The notes beneath the pieces are model-generated. The model had not been told where the DNA came from, made no database searches, and worked only from the letters and a program-made list of their open reading frames with translations. Of a stretch of 64,000 nucleotides of DNA, positions 25,821-33,224 are shown one piece after another. Made by a program: the position numbers and the translations under genes. The stretch's first letter is position 1, and each line of letters begins with the position of its first letter. Source of the DNA: Reinekea marinisedimentorum (GTDB lineage: Bacteria; Pseudomonadota; Gammaproteobacteria; Pseudomonadales; Natronospirillaceae); contig NZ_SLZR01000005.1 in the NCBI RefSeq assembly GCF_004341165.1, positions 62,001 to 126,000 of the forward strand, written 5' to 3'.

Positions 25821-27473
25821 TTAGCCCCAGGCCGTGATTGGTGGGAAGGTACGCTCCGGTGTAATTTCGATGGCATCAACCGGGCAATAGTGGGCGCAGA
25901 GGTTGCAAATCTGGCAATCTGCCTGGTATTGAATCTCCGCCTGGCTTCCGCAGGTTAGGCAACGCTCGGCCTCGCTGGCTGCTTCATCCCAGTCGAACAC
26001 CTTCAGTGTTTCTGCAAAGCTGGTTTTGCATTGTTCTATCGGTAGGCGTCGTCGCTCAACGCGCGGGAACTTAGAGATTTCGGCACAGGCTTGCTCCGTC
26101 AGTACGCTGACATCAAATGCCTGGGGCTCCGCACTCTGCCCTTCGGTCATGGCGTCACCCTTAAGAAAACGCACAACGCTGGTCGCCGCGCGCTTGCCCG
26201 CCGCAGCCGCAACAACTACGGTGGTCGGCCCGGTAACGGCATCGCCCACAGCGAATAAATGGCTGGCCGATTGCTTAGTCGATGGGTCACACAGAATTTG
26301 ACCGCGTTCATTGGTTTGAAAGCCTGCCGGTACCAGCGTGGCATCGGTGGTCTGACCGATCGCCAGAATGATGAAATCGGCCTCTATCGCCTCATCTAAT
26401 GGCTGTTCAGCCAGAACAGGATTGAAGCGGCCATCGGCATCGCGAACACTGGCGCATTCCACCAGGGTTAATGCGCTGGCCTGACCGTTTTCCTGCTCTA
26501 TAGTATGCACACTGCGCGAGGTATGAATGACCACCCCTTCCGCTTTGGCATCTTCAATCTCTTCGCTCAGCGCCAGCATAGAATCTTTATGGCCCGGCTC
26601 AATGCGTTCCAGACAGACAACCTGGACGCTTTCAGCCCCTATGCGCACACCGGTGCGGGCGGCATCCAAAGCGACACTGCCACCGCCGATGACGGCGACC
26701 TTCTTACCCGTCAGATCCGCTGGCTGGCGGGCTTTAACGTCGTATAGAAACTCAATCGCGGTGGTAATGCCTTTGGCTTCTGCACCCGGTACAGTCAGCT
26801 TCAGAGGCTTGGAAGCACCGGTTGCAGCGATAACCGCATCAAAGCCTTTTGCCTCAAGCTCCGATGCATCGGTTATTTTTGCACCGGTCACAAAGCGAAT
26901 ACCCATCTTTTTATAGGCATCGATCTGCTTATCCAGAACCTCTGCCGGCAACCGGAAGGATGGAATCGAGGTGCGCAGCAAGCCGCCGATGTTGTCTTCA
27001 CGCTCATAGACAGTGACGCTTACACCCTGCTGAGCCAGGTGATAGGCCGCTGCCAAACCGGCCGGGCCAGACCCGATAACCGCAACCTCATGACCAGACT
27101 CAGCCGGTGCCTTAACGGTAACGGCCTCCAGCAGATAGTCGCCCAGGTATTGCTCTAAGCCATTAATGTTTACCGCAGAATCGACGATGGCCCGTGAACA
27201 GGGCGTCTCACACGGATGCGGGCAAATACGACCGGTAATAGCCGGCATTGGGTGGTATTTAGCCAGCAATTCAGCGGCTTCGTCGAGCATATCCAGCTCT
27301 ATCAGATTGTGGTATTCGCGTTGATTAACCCCCAGCGGACAGGCCGCGCTGCAGGGCGATTGCTGGTTCTTGGCCGCAGGCGATGTCAGCAGCCGCAGAA
27401 CATCCATCGGACAGCGGGAAACACAGGTCCCGCAGCCAATGCATAATTCTGCATTAATAGATTGAATAGGCAT
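25821..27473 (-). CDS. GltD/NfnB-like oxidoreductase with terminal ferredoxin motifs
   Basis: The 550-residue protein starts with a 4Fe-4S motif CIGCGTCVSRCP (cysteines 11, 14, 17, 21). Next is the cysteine-rich GltD/DPYD-type domain (PCSAACPLGVNQ, GRICPHPCETPCSRA). Two nucleotide-binding folds follow: FAD (VAVIGSGPAGLAAAYHLA) and NAD(P)H (VAVIGGGSVALDAARTG). AVGDAVTGPTTVVVAAAAG is the FAD end motif. A further ferredoxin motif CQICNLCAHYCP (cysteines 520, 523, 526, 530) ends the protein. It resembles glutamate synthase small subunit but has no large subunit nearby. It probably moves electrons between NAD(P)H and the adjacent flavoprotein. The actual partner and substrate are unknown. Confidence 0.88.
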   Translation of the reverse strand: MPIQSINAELCIGCGTCVSRCPMDVLRLLTSPAAKNQQSPCSAACPLGVNQREYHNLIELDMLDEAAELLAKYHPMPAITGRICPHPCETPCSRAIVDSAVNINGLEQYLGDYLLEAVTVKAPAESGHEVAVIGSGPAGLAAAYHLAQQGVSVTVYEREDNIGGLLRTSIPSFRLPAEVLDKQIDAYKKMGIRFVTGAKITDASELEAKGFDAVIAATGASKPLKLTVPGAEAKGITTAIEFLYDVKARQPADLTGKKVAVIGGGSVALDAARTGVRIGAESVQVVCLERIEPGHKDSMLALSEEIEDAKAEGVVIHTSRSVHTIEQENGQASALTLVECASVRDADGRFNPVLAEQPLDEAIEADFIILAIGQTTDATLVPAGFQTNERGQILCDPSTKQSASHLFAVGDAVTGPTTVVVAAAAGKRAATSVVRFLKGDAMTEGQSAEPQAFDVSVLTEQACAEISKFPRVERRRLPIEQCKTSFAETLKVFDWDEAASEAERCLTCGSQAEIQYQADCQICNLCAHYCPVDAIEITPERTFPPITAWG

Positions 27474-27656
27474 TTGGTTCTCTTCCTGATGAAAATAGGC
27501 CGGTGTTTCAGGCTCATCGGCATTAACGACAAAGGCGAATTAATAGTTTTTTTAGCCTTTTCCGAATGTAATCAGAACATAGGAGAGAGAGGGTTAGTAC
27601 GGATAATAAGCAGGGATATAATGGGGATGAAAAATACTCATAGTGTCTTTATGTTT

Positions 27657-28350
27657 GGCGGGCTGAAGCCCGATCTACAGGAGCTGCGATTTTGTAGGTT
27701 GGCCTTTAGGCCAACACAGGGTGGCTCTGTTCATCATTTGAGGCTTAGCTGTCGGGCTAAAGCCCGACCTACAGGAGCGGCGATTTTGTAGGTTGGCCTT
27801 CAGGCCAACACAGGGTGGCTCCGTTCTTCATTTGAGGCTTAGCTGTCGGGCTAAAGCCCGACCTACAGGAGCGGCGATTTTGTAGGTTGGCCTTTAGGCC
27901 AACACAGAGTGGCTCCGTTTATCATTTGAGGCTTACTTGTCGGGCTAAAGCCCGACCTACAGGAGCGGCGATTTTGTAGGTTGGCCTTTAGGCCAACACA
28001 GGGTGGCTCCGTTCATCATTTGAGGCTTACCTGCCGGGGTAAAGCCCGACATACAGATGAGCCGAGGTTGTAGGTTGGCCTTTAGGCCAACACAGAATGG
28101 CTCCGTTCATCATTTGAGGCTTACCTGTCGGGCTAAAGCCCGACCTACAGATGAGCCGAGGTTGTAGGTTGGCCTTTAGGCCAACACAGGGTGGCTCTGT
28201 TCATCATTTGAGGCTTAGCTGTCGGGCTAAAGCCCGACCTACAGGAGCGGCGATTTTGTAGGTTGGCCTTTAGGCCAACACAGAGTGGCTTCGTTCATCA
28301 TTTGAGGCTTACCTGTCGGGCTAAAGCCCGACCTACAGGAGCGGCGACTT
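27657..28350. repeat. 94-bp tandem array of paired REP hairpins (BIME-like)
   Basis: The sequence starting TGTAGGTTGGCC recurs at 27693, 27787, 27881, 27975, 28069, 28163 and 28257, with a decayed copy at 28351, always 94 bases apart. Each unit has two hairpins in opposite orientation: one with the core TGGCC-TTTA-GGCCA, the other (read on the minus strand) CGGGC-TTTA-GCCCG. Both begin with GTAGGT and end in ACA. The GTAG start is typical of REPs mobilised by RAYT transposases. The array fills most of the 916-base gap between the redox operon and orn; no gene is seen in the gap. Confidence 0.92.
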
Positions 28351-28389
28351 TGTTGGTCTTTAAGCTAACAACAAACAACACAGGAAACG

Positions 28390-28929
28390 TTACTTAAGAA
28401 AGTTCTCTTTATAAAAACGCAGCTCTTCAACAGACTCGATAATGTCATCCATCGCCCGATGTGAGCCTTTTTTGTGGATTCGACCGAGTAATTCTGGCTG
28501 CCAGCGGCGCGCCAGCTCTTTGAGCGTGCTTACGTCGATATTTCGGTAATGGCAGTAGCTATCGATTGTCGGCATGTATTTGATTAAGAAACGGCGATCT
28601 TGCCAAATCGTATTGCCACATAAAGGTGAAGCGCCCTCTTCTACCCATTCCTTCATGAACTGCAACGTTTGCGCTTCGGCATCAGCCACGCTGATATCAC
28701 TGCTCTTTACCTTAGCGGTTAAGCCAGATTCACCATGATGGGTTGTACACCATTCGTCCATGGCGTCCAGCACTTCATCCGGCTGGTGCACCACCAGCGA
28801 TGGGCCTTCGGCAAGGATATTGAGGTCTTTATCGGTAATCAGGGTGGCAATTTCCAATATGTGGCAGGTTTCCGGGTTGAGGCCGGACATTTCCAGATCA
28901 ATCCAGATGAGGTTGGATTTTTTATCCAT
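28390..28929 (-). CDS. orn: Oligoribonuclease
   Basis: The 179-residue start at 28929 gives [20 protein letters not shown], the normal family N-terminus. A longer reading frame extends over rsgA and is not coding. DEDDh exonuclease residues are visible in DLEMSGL, in [13 protein letters not shown] and in [18 protein letters not shown]. Orn degrades 2-5 nt RNAs and finishes cyclic di-GMP turnover by cleaving pGpG, which connects it to the HD-GYP protein at 875. It is divergent from rsgA, the usual neighbour, with 69 bases between the starts. Confidence 0.96.
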   Translation of the reverse strand: MDKKSNLIWIDLEMSGLNPETCHILEIATLITDKDLNILAEGPSLVVHQPDEVLDAMDEWCTTHHGESGLTAKVKSSDISVADAEAQTLQFMKEWVEEGASPLCGNTIWQDRRFLIKYMPTIDSYCHYRNIDVSTLKELARRWQPELLGRIHKKGSHRAMDDIIESVEELRFYKENFLK

Positions 28930-28998
28930 CAGGCTCGCCTTTATATGTTGAGATAGTAAACTTGCGCGCAAGTATAACTTATCCAATAAGCGACGCGC

Positions 28999-30021
28999 AT
29001 GAGTAAACGAAAGCTGACCCGTCAGCAGCAATTCCGGATCAACAAAGTTCAGCAGGAACGCCTCGCGCGCGCCAAAAAGAAAGACGCAAAAATAGAAGAG
29101 CAGATCGATGCCGGCCAATTGGGTGAGCCGGAACAAGGCCTGATCATTGCCCACTACGGTGCCACCATTGATGTGCAGGCCGCTGACGGCCGCATTGTTC
29201 GTTGCAGTGTGCGCAGTAATCTGCCAGCGCTGGTCACCGGCGATCAGGTGGTGTGGCAGCCAGATGACAGCAATGGCGGCGTGATCAACGCCGTCAGCGA
29301 CCGGCGCAGCATTCTGACCCGGCCGGATGTGCGCGGTAACCTGCGCCCGGTGGCTGCCAATGTCGACCGCATTATCATTGTGATTGCACCCAGCCCAAGA
29401 ACACCCGTGAATCTGATCGACCGCTACCTGGTCGCTACCGCGCACGACGACATTCACCCGGTCATTTTGCTCAACAAGGCCGACCTGATCAGCAAAGCGC
29501 CGGAAATGGAGCAGGAACTGGAACAGTACCGCGAGCTGGGCTACGAGGTTCATATTGCTTCAGCTAAAGATGCGGAAGGCCTGAAGCACATTCAGGAGAT
29601 GGTCGCCGACGGTAATTCAGTGTTTGTTGGCCAATCCGGCGTGGGTAAATCTTCCATCATTAACAAGCTGCTGCCCAATGAAGACATCCGCGTGGGTGAA
29701 ATTTCTGAAGCCACCGGCAAGGGCAAGCACACCACCACCACGGCGAAGCTCTATAATATACCCAGTGGCGGGCGGTTAATTGATAGCCCGGGTATTCGCG
29801 AGTTCGGTTTGTGGCACACCACTGAAGAAGACTTGGCCAAGGGCTTTCCAGATGTTGACGAGCACGCTCACCACTGTAAATTCAGTGATTGCTCACACAC
29901 CCACGAGCCCGGTTGCGCACTAAAAACAGCCGTGGACAATGGCGAGGTTCTGCAGCGCAGACTGGAGAGCTTCCTGGCCATTCGCGATTCGTTGGATGAA
30001 GTGACCATGAGAGGGGAATGA
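28999..30021 (+). CDS. rsgA: Ribosome small-subunit GTPase RsgA
   Basis: The 340-residue protein has the basic N-terminus and OB-fold of RsgA. The circularly permuted GTPase domain shows the G4 motif NKAD at [10 protein letters not shown], the P-loop [14 protein letters not shown], and [10 protein letters not shown] (G3). The C-terminal zinc site is [16 protein letters not shown]. RsgA assists late assembly of the 30S subunit in the cytoplasm. It is divergent from orn and overlaps the next gene by four bases. The length is normal for the family. Confidence 0.96.
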   Translation: MSKRKLTRQQQFRINKVQQERLARAKKKDAKIEEQIDAGQLGEPEQGLIIAHYGATIDVQAADGRIVRCSVRSNLPALVTGDQVVWQPDDSNGGVINAVSDRRSILTRPDVRGNLRPVAANVDRIIIVIAPSPRTPVNLIDRYLVATAHDDIHPVILLNKADLISKAPEMEQELEQYRELGYEVHIASAKDAEGLKHIQEMVADGNSVFVGQSGVGKSSIINKLLPNEDIRVGEISEATGKGKHTTTTAKLYNIPSGGRLIDSPGIREFGLWHTTEEDLAKGFPDVDEHAHHCKFSDCSHTHEPGCALKTAVDNGEVLQRRLESFLAIRDSLDEVTMRGE

Positions 30022-30524
30022 AGATGACTGAGGCATCTGATACCGGTGTTATCCGGCTAAACACCGCGGACGATTTTACCACCCACTCGGCAAGCATTAT
30101 CGGCCAGGCAGTCCGCAAAATAGACGTTCTGGCCGGCACGCTGGAGCTTTCCTGGCTTGGCAATGCTGCCGTGGTTGATGCCCTGAAACAGGCAGTGCTC
30201 GGCAACCACCGCCTGCAGCTGCGTATTCTCATTGCGAATGTATTGCCAGTGATTGAAACGGATCACCCGCTGCTACCACTGATTCGCAGGCTTTCACGCA
30301 TTGAGGCCCGTGTTATTGATGAGCAGACGCTGATCAAACAGCCATTGAAAGCTGAACTGATTCTGGTTGATCGGGGCGGTATCGTCATGCGCCAGTCAGC
30401 GGAGCAGTTCGTTGGTTTTGCACATCAGGATGACAAACAGACCGTTGCCGTGAAGCAGGGCGTTTTCGATCAATACTGGCGCTTCAGTAAAACCCATTCT
30501 GATTTGCGCCATGTTTATCTGTAG
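30018..30524 (+). CDS. Unknown protein coupled to rsgA, possibly PLD-like fold
   Basis: The gene overlaps the rsgA stop by four bases (ATGA); an ATG at 30024 is an alternative start. The 168-residue product has no signal peptide or membrane segment. Its hydrophobic pattern (LQLRILIANVLPVIE, AELILVDRGGIVMR, FDQYWRFSKTHSDLRHVYL) resembles the degenerate phospholipase-D-like domains I recall as DUF7931. No HKD motif is present, so catalysis is unlikely. Function is unknown; coupling to rsgA is the only contextual clue. Confidence 0.7.
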   Translation: MKMTEASDTGVIRLNTADDFTTHSASIIGQAVRKIDVLAGTLELSWLGNAAVVDALKQAVLGNHRLQLRILIANVLPVIETDHPLLPLIRRLSRIEARVIDEQTLIKQPLKAELILVDRGGIVMRQSAEQFVGFAHQDDKQTVAVKQGVFDQYWRFSKTHSDLRHVYL

Positions 30525-30546
30525 CGAACCGCTTTCTTTATAACGC

Positions 30547-30888
30547 CTATCGAGTCACCCGATTGGCGTAGCGTACTTCGTTTTTAAACTCATACGCCGC
30601 ATCACCAAATTCGTATTCAAAGGCAAAGCGCACAAGTTTGGGGGCGGCACGGCAGAAATCCGGCTCGGTACGGCGCAGTTCAATTTCATCACCACGAACA
30701 ATCAGATAGAAATGCTCAGCCTTGGTACAGCCATGCGACACCACTGAGACCTCAAGCGCGCCGGCATTGATCACTGGGTTGAATAAGACCGGTTCCTCGC
30801 CGGCCTGATCATCGGTCATAGTGGCGCAGCCGGCGTTGACTAAGGCCAGAAGCGGTAGTAATAGCGATATGATTATTTTCTTCGGCAT
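30547..30888 (-). CDS. Small predicted lipoprotein
   Basis: The 113-residue precursor starts MPKKIIISLLLPLLALVNAGC, a signal peptide with a lipobox (NAGC) and likely lipidation at Cys21. The mature part has two further cysteines (SHGCTKAEHF and PDFCRAAPK), which could form a disulfide in the periplasm. A good ribosome site (AAGGAAG) precedes the ATG. It is the last gene of a minus-strand group with two trypsin-like proteases, 36 bases after the permuted one. I do not recognise a family. A link to the proteases is possible but only positional. Confidence 0.78.
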   Translation of the reverse strand: MPKKIIISLLLPLLALVNAGCATMTDDQAGEEPVLFNPVINAGALEVSVVSHGCTKAEHFYLIVRGDEIELRRTEPDFCRAAPKLVRFAFEYEFGDAAYEFKNEVRYANRVTR

Positions 30889-30924
30889 TCTTTCTTCCTT
30901 TTCTGTCAGGCTGGTGCTGAATGA

Positions 30925-31863
30925 TTATTGAGTGTAACCGTGACCAATGACCGTTACGCTATCCTGCACGCCTTCTTCGGCTAATTGTGTAAAGGTGTCG
31001 GTCGATGGCAGAGCGAGGCTAGAATTTTCCGGCATTACTGAAAGTTGGATCAAAGCGATGTCGTTTTGGTAATTATAATCGTCGTAGCTTTCATGTAACG
31101 TCACATCAATTCCGCGGGCAATATAGATGTTGTCGGTGCTACCGGTATAGACGATATAGCCTGTAGCGTTCATTGCATTAGCTTTACTGCTGGTGGTGCA
31201 ATCGATGTCCTCATCTTCATAGCTGCAGACTTCATAGGCCATATCTTCAGAGCTGTTACCAAACACCATGTACAGTGGCTCAAACGCACCCAGATCATCA
31301 ACACAATGAGCTGCTGTGATCACCAGGCCATCACCGAGATAGGTGCCACCACAGAACGGGTAGAAATAGTCCGTATAGGACGGATACCGTGTCATCAGAG
31401 CAACAAAATAGTCATGATCATCGGTAGCTGCATCGCTTCCGCCTATAATTCTGGCCGAGAAGCCTGAGCTTTCAGAGCTGCTGTCTGCAACAGCGTAGGG
31501 TGAAAGCAACGAACTATTGTCAATGATCCAATCAATGTAATTAAATACATTAGTGTACACACCATAAGGCAGGCTTGAATCAGCACAAGGAAACGGGCCC
31601 CAACTGACGATCCCCAGCAAAGTGCCATCGTCTTCATAGAACAGCGGGCCGCCGCTATCGCCACTGCAGGAGTCCTGATTATAATCGCCTGCGCAGATCA
31701 TTGAGTCTTCATAAAAGGAATCACCATAGTAGCTACTGCAAACAGCATCTTGCCGGGGGGTTAGACGAACTTCCTGCAGGTCAGTAGTCAGGCTGTAGGA
31801 TTCACCGCTCGAACATGAGTACATCAGCACCAGAGCAAAAAAAGGTATTAATCGAATATTCAT
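30925..31863 (-). CDS. Circularly permuted trypsin-like serine protease
   Basis: The 312-residue frame is intact but its S1 halves are in reverse order. After a signal or lipoprotein leader ([11 protein letters not shown]) comes the normally C-terminal half: [26 protein letters not shown] with Ser70, GIVSWG, NYIDWI. A Ser-rich linker (about 117-137) follows. The normally N-terminal half comes last: R138-[21 protein letters not shown] with His186, and NDIALIQL with Asp268, ending VIGHGYTQ. Asp64, six residues before the serine, predicts cleavage after Lys/Arg. The paralogue 83 bases upstream has the normal order and aligns well with both halves. Arg138-Ile139 could still be cut to free the Ile that salt-bridges Asp69. 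All catalytic residues and core cysteines are present, so it is probably active rather than a broken gene. Confidence 0.88.
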   Translation of the reverse strand: MNIRLIPFFALVLMYSCSSGESYSLTTDLQEVRLTPRQDAVCSSYYGDSFYEDSMICAGDYNQDSCSGDSGGPLFYEDDGTLLGIVSWGPFPCADSSLPYGVYTNVFNYIDWIIDNSSLLSPYAVADSSSESSGFSARIIGGSDAATDDHDYFVALMTRYPSYTDYFYPFCGGTYLGDGLVITAAHCVDDLGAFEPLYMVFGNSSEDMAYEVCSYEDEDIDCTTSSKANAMNATGYIVYTGSTDNIYIARGIDVTLHESYDDYNYQNDIALIQLSVMPENSSLALPSTDTFTQLAEEGVQDSVTVIGHGYTQ

Positions 31864-31946
31864 AATAGCTTTGCTTATGTTTTAACTCAGAATAGTCGAT
31901 TATCGCACCCGAACAGTATGTAAACACGCTTTCCATTCGAAGCCTG

Positions 31947-33062
31947 TCACAGCTTTAGTAACAATCTTCTACGGCTCAGTAATAGCAGCATCGTAAACAA
32001 TATGAACCCATCCAAACTGCCAGTGCTAACCTCGGTTGAATCAACGTCAGACGAATCCGCGGTTTCCTCGCTTGCCGTTACTGAGGCAGTGCTGGCAGCA
32101 GCCACTGCATCTGACTCGCTGGCAGATTCAATAACCGACGCCACCCAATCCACATACTGATAAACATCGGTATAGGCACTGTAAGAGCCTGCATCACTGC
32201 CACACAACGTTGACCCCCAACTGACGATACCGAGCAGCGTTGCATCCGCTTCATACAGCAGAGGCCCGCCGCTGTCGCCGCTGCAGGAATCCTGGCTGAC
32301 ATCACCGGCACAGGCCATAGAATCACCATCGTAAACACTGTACCAAGGGCCGTTCCAATACTTCTCACAAACCGAATCTTCATAGGGTGTCAGGTACACT
32401 TCCATGAGTTGCGGGCTGGTATCGTAGGTGCTGGTATCTGAATCGGACAGCGTATCGCCATGGCCAATAACCAAAACACTGTCTTCTTCGCCAGCCTCGG
32501 CCAATGTGGTGAAAGTATCGGCACTGGGCAGAGCCAGTGTGGCATTAGTAGGTGTGCTATCAAGCTGAATAATGGCGATGTCATCGGAGTAATCATCGTT
32601 CGTGCCGGTGTAGTCTTCATGCACGGTGATGTTGGCACCGGTCACGGTATAGATAGCGGATTCATCCCCCGTGTATACGGTGTAACCGGTGTAATCTTCT
32701 GAGTCATTAGTGTCGCTGCTGTAGCAGCTGTAGCTCATGCCGGTACCGGAGCAGTTTTCATAGGCCATATCGTCTGAGTAGTTGCCGACCAGCAGGTACA
32801 GCTCATCGCTGTCACCATAGTCATTTACGCAGTGTGCTGCGGTGACAACAAAGCCATCGCCCAGGTAGGTACCGCCACACATCAGGTAATAATCATAGCC
32901 ACCTGCCCAACTGTATTTGGCCATTAGCGCCACATAATAATCGTGCTCGCCATCATCGGCTGCTTCACCACCAACAATGCGGGTGGAAACCGAACTGGTG
33001 TCAGCAAAAGACAGGTTTACTGCCAGTAAGTAACTGATGATGATTGAAAAAAGCAGCCTCAT
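31947..33062 (-). CDS. Secreted trypsin-like protease with GlyGly-CTERM-like tail
   Basis: The 371-residue precursor has a signal peptide (about residues 1-20), the activation site R28-IVGG, and the catalytic triad His77 (VVTAAHC), Asp161 (DDIAIIQL) and Ser264 (SGDSGGPL). Asp258 predicts trypsin-like specificity. After a Ser/Ala/Glu-rich linker, the C-terminus GSLDGFILFTMLLLLSRRRLLL is a small-residue, hydrophobic, basic tail like the GlyGly-CTERM sorting signals of Vibrio VesB-type proteases. Rhombosortase normally removes such tails, and the proteins leave through type II secretion; neither gene is in the window. It is the first gene of the protease pair. Confidence 0.9.
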   Translation of the reverse strand: MRLLFSIIISYLLAVNLSFADTSSVSTRIVGGEAADDGEHDYYVALMAKYSWAGGYDYYLMCGGTYLGDGFVVTAAHCVNDYGDSDELYLLVGNYSDDMAYENCSGTGMSYSCYSSDTNDSEDYTGYTVYTGDESAIYTVTGANITVHEDYTGTNDDYSDDIAIIQLDSTPTNATLALPSADTFTTLAEAGEEDSVLVIGHGDTLSDSDTSTYDTSPQLMEVYLTPYEDSVCEKYWNGPWYSVYDGDSMACAGDVSQDSCSGDSGGPLLYEADATLLGIVSWGSTLCGSDAGSYSAYTDVYQYVDWVASVIESASESDAVAAASTASVTASEETADSSDVDSTEVSTGSLDGFILFTMLLLLSRRRLLLKL

Positions 33063-33160
33063 GATACGAGTAATCCGTCTGTGAATTAGAGGCTAGAATG
33101 CTAATCCACGGCTGCTTTTCAGAAGCGAACTCACACCATATTTTTGTTTCTAGAAAGCAT

Positions 33161-33190
33161 AAAAAAACGCCGCAGAAATTGCGGCGTTTT
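33161..33190 (-). terminator. Terminator downstream of purL
   Basis: An 11-bp perfect stem (33164-33174 with 33180-33190) encloses the loop GAAAT. On the minus strand it is followed by a T-run (33167-33161), which fits termination of purL; the T's on the plus strand make it weakly bidirectional. Confidence 0.88.
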
Positions 33191-33224
33191 ATGCATAGTT
33201 TCTTCAATATTCAGAGAACCGGCG

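Noticed and set aside
27657-28350. CRISPR array
   Set aside because: The whole 94-bp unit is repeated, including the parts that would be spacers, and no cas genes are near. Paired REP hairpins explain it.
27693-28360. Plus-strand peptide frames within the 94-bp repeats
   Set aside because: A period of 94 is not a multiple of three, so frames shift in each unit; short frames here are by-products of the repeat.
28930-29553. A long N-terminal extension of orn reading across rsgA
   Set aside because: The conserved oligoribonuclease starts at 28929; the extension is antisense to the well-supported rsgA and shows no known domain.
30543-30565. Imperfect hairpin between the rsgA-linked gene and the lipoprotein gene
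   Set aside because: It lies inside the last codons of the lipoprotein gene, has a mismatch in a short stem and no T-run on either side.
30925-31863. The odd protease as a pseudogene or two fused gene fragments
   Set aside because: The frame is uninterrupted, has a leader peptide, all three catalytic residues, the core cysteines and a clean stop exactly at the domain border; no remnant sequence flanks it.
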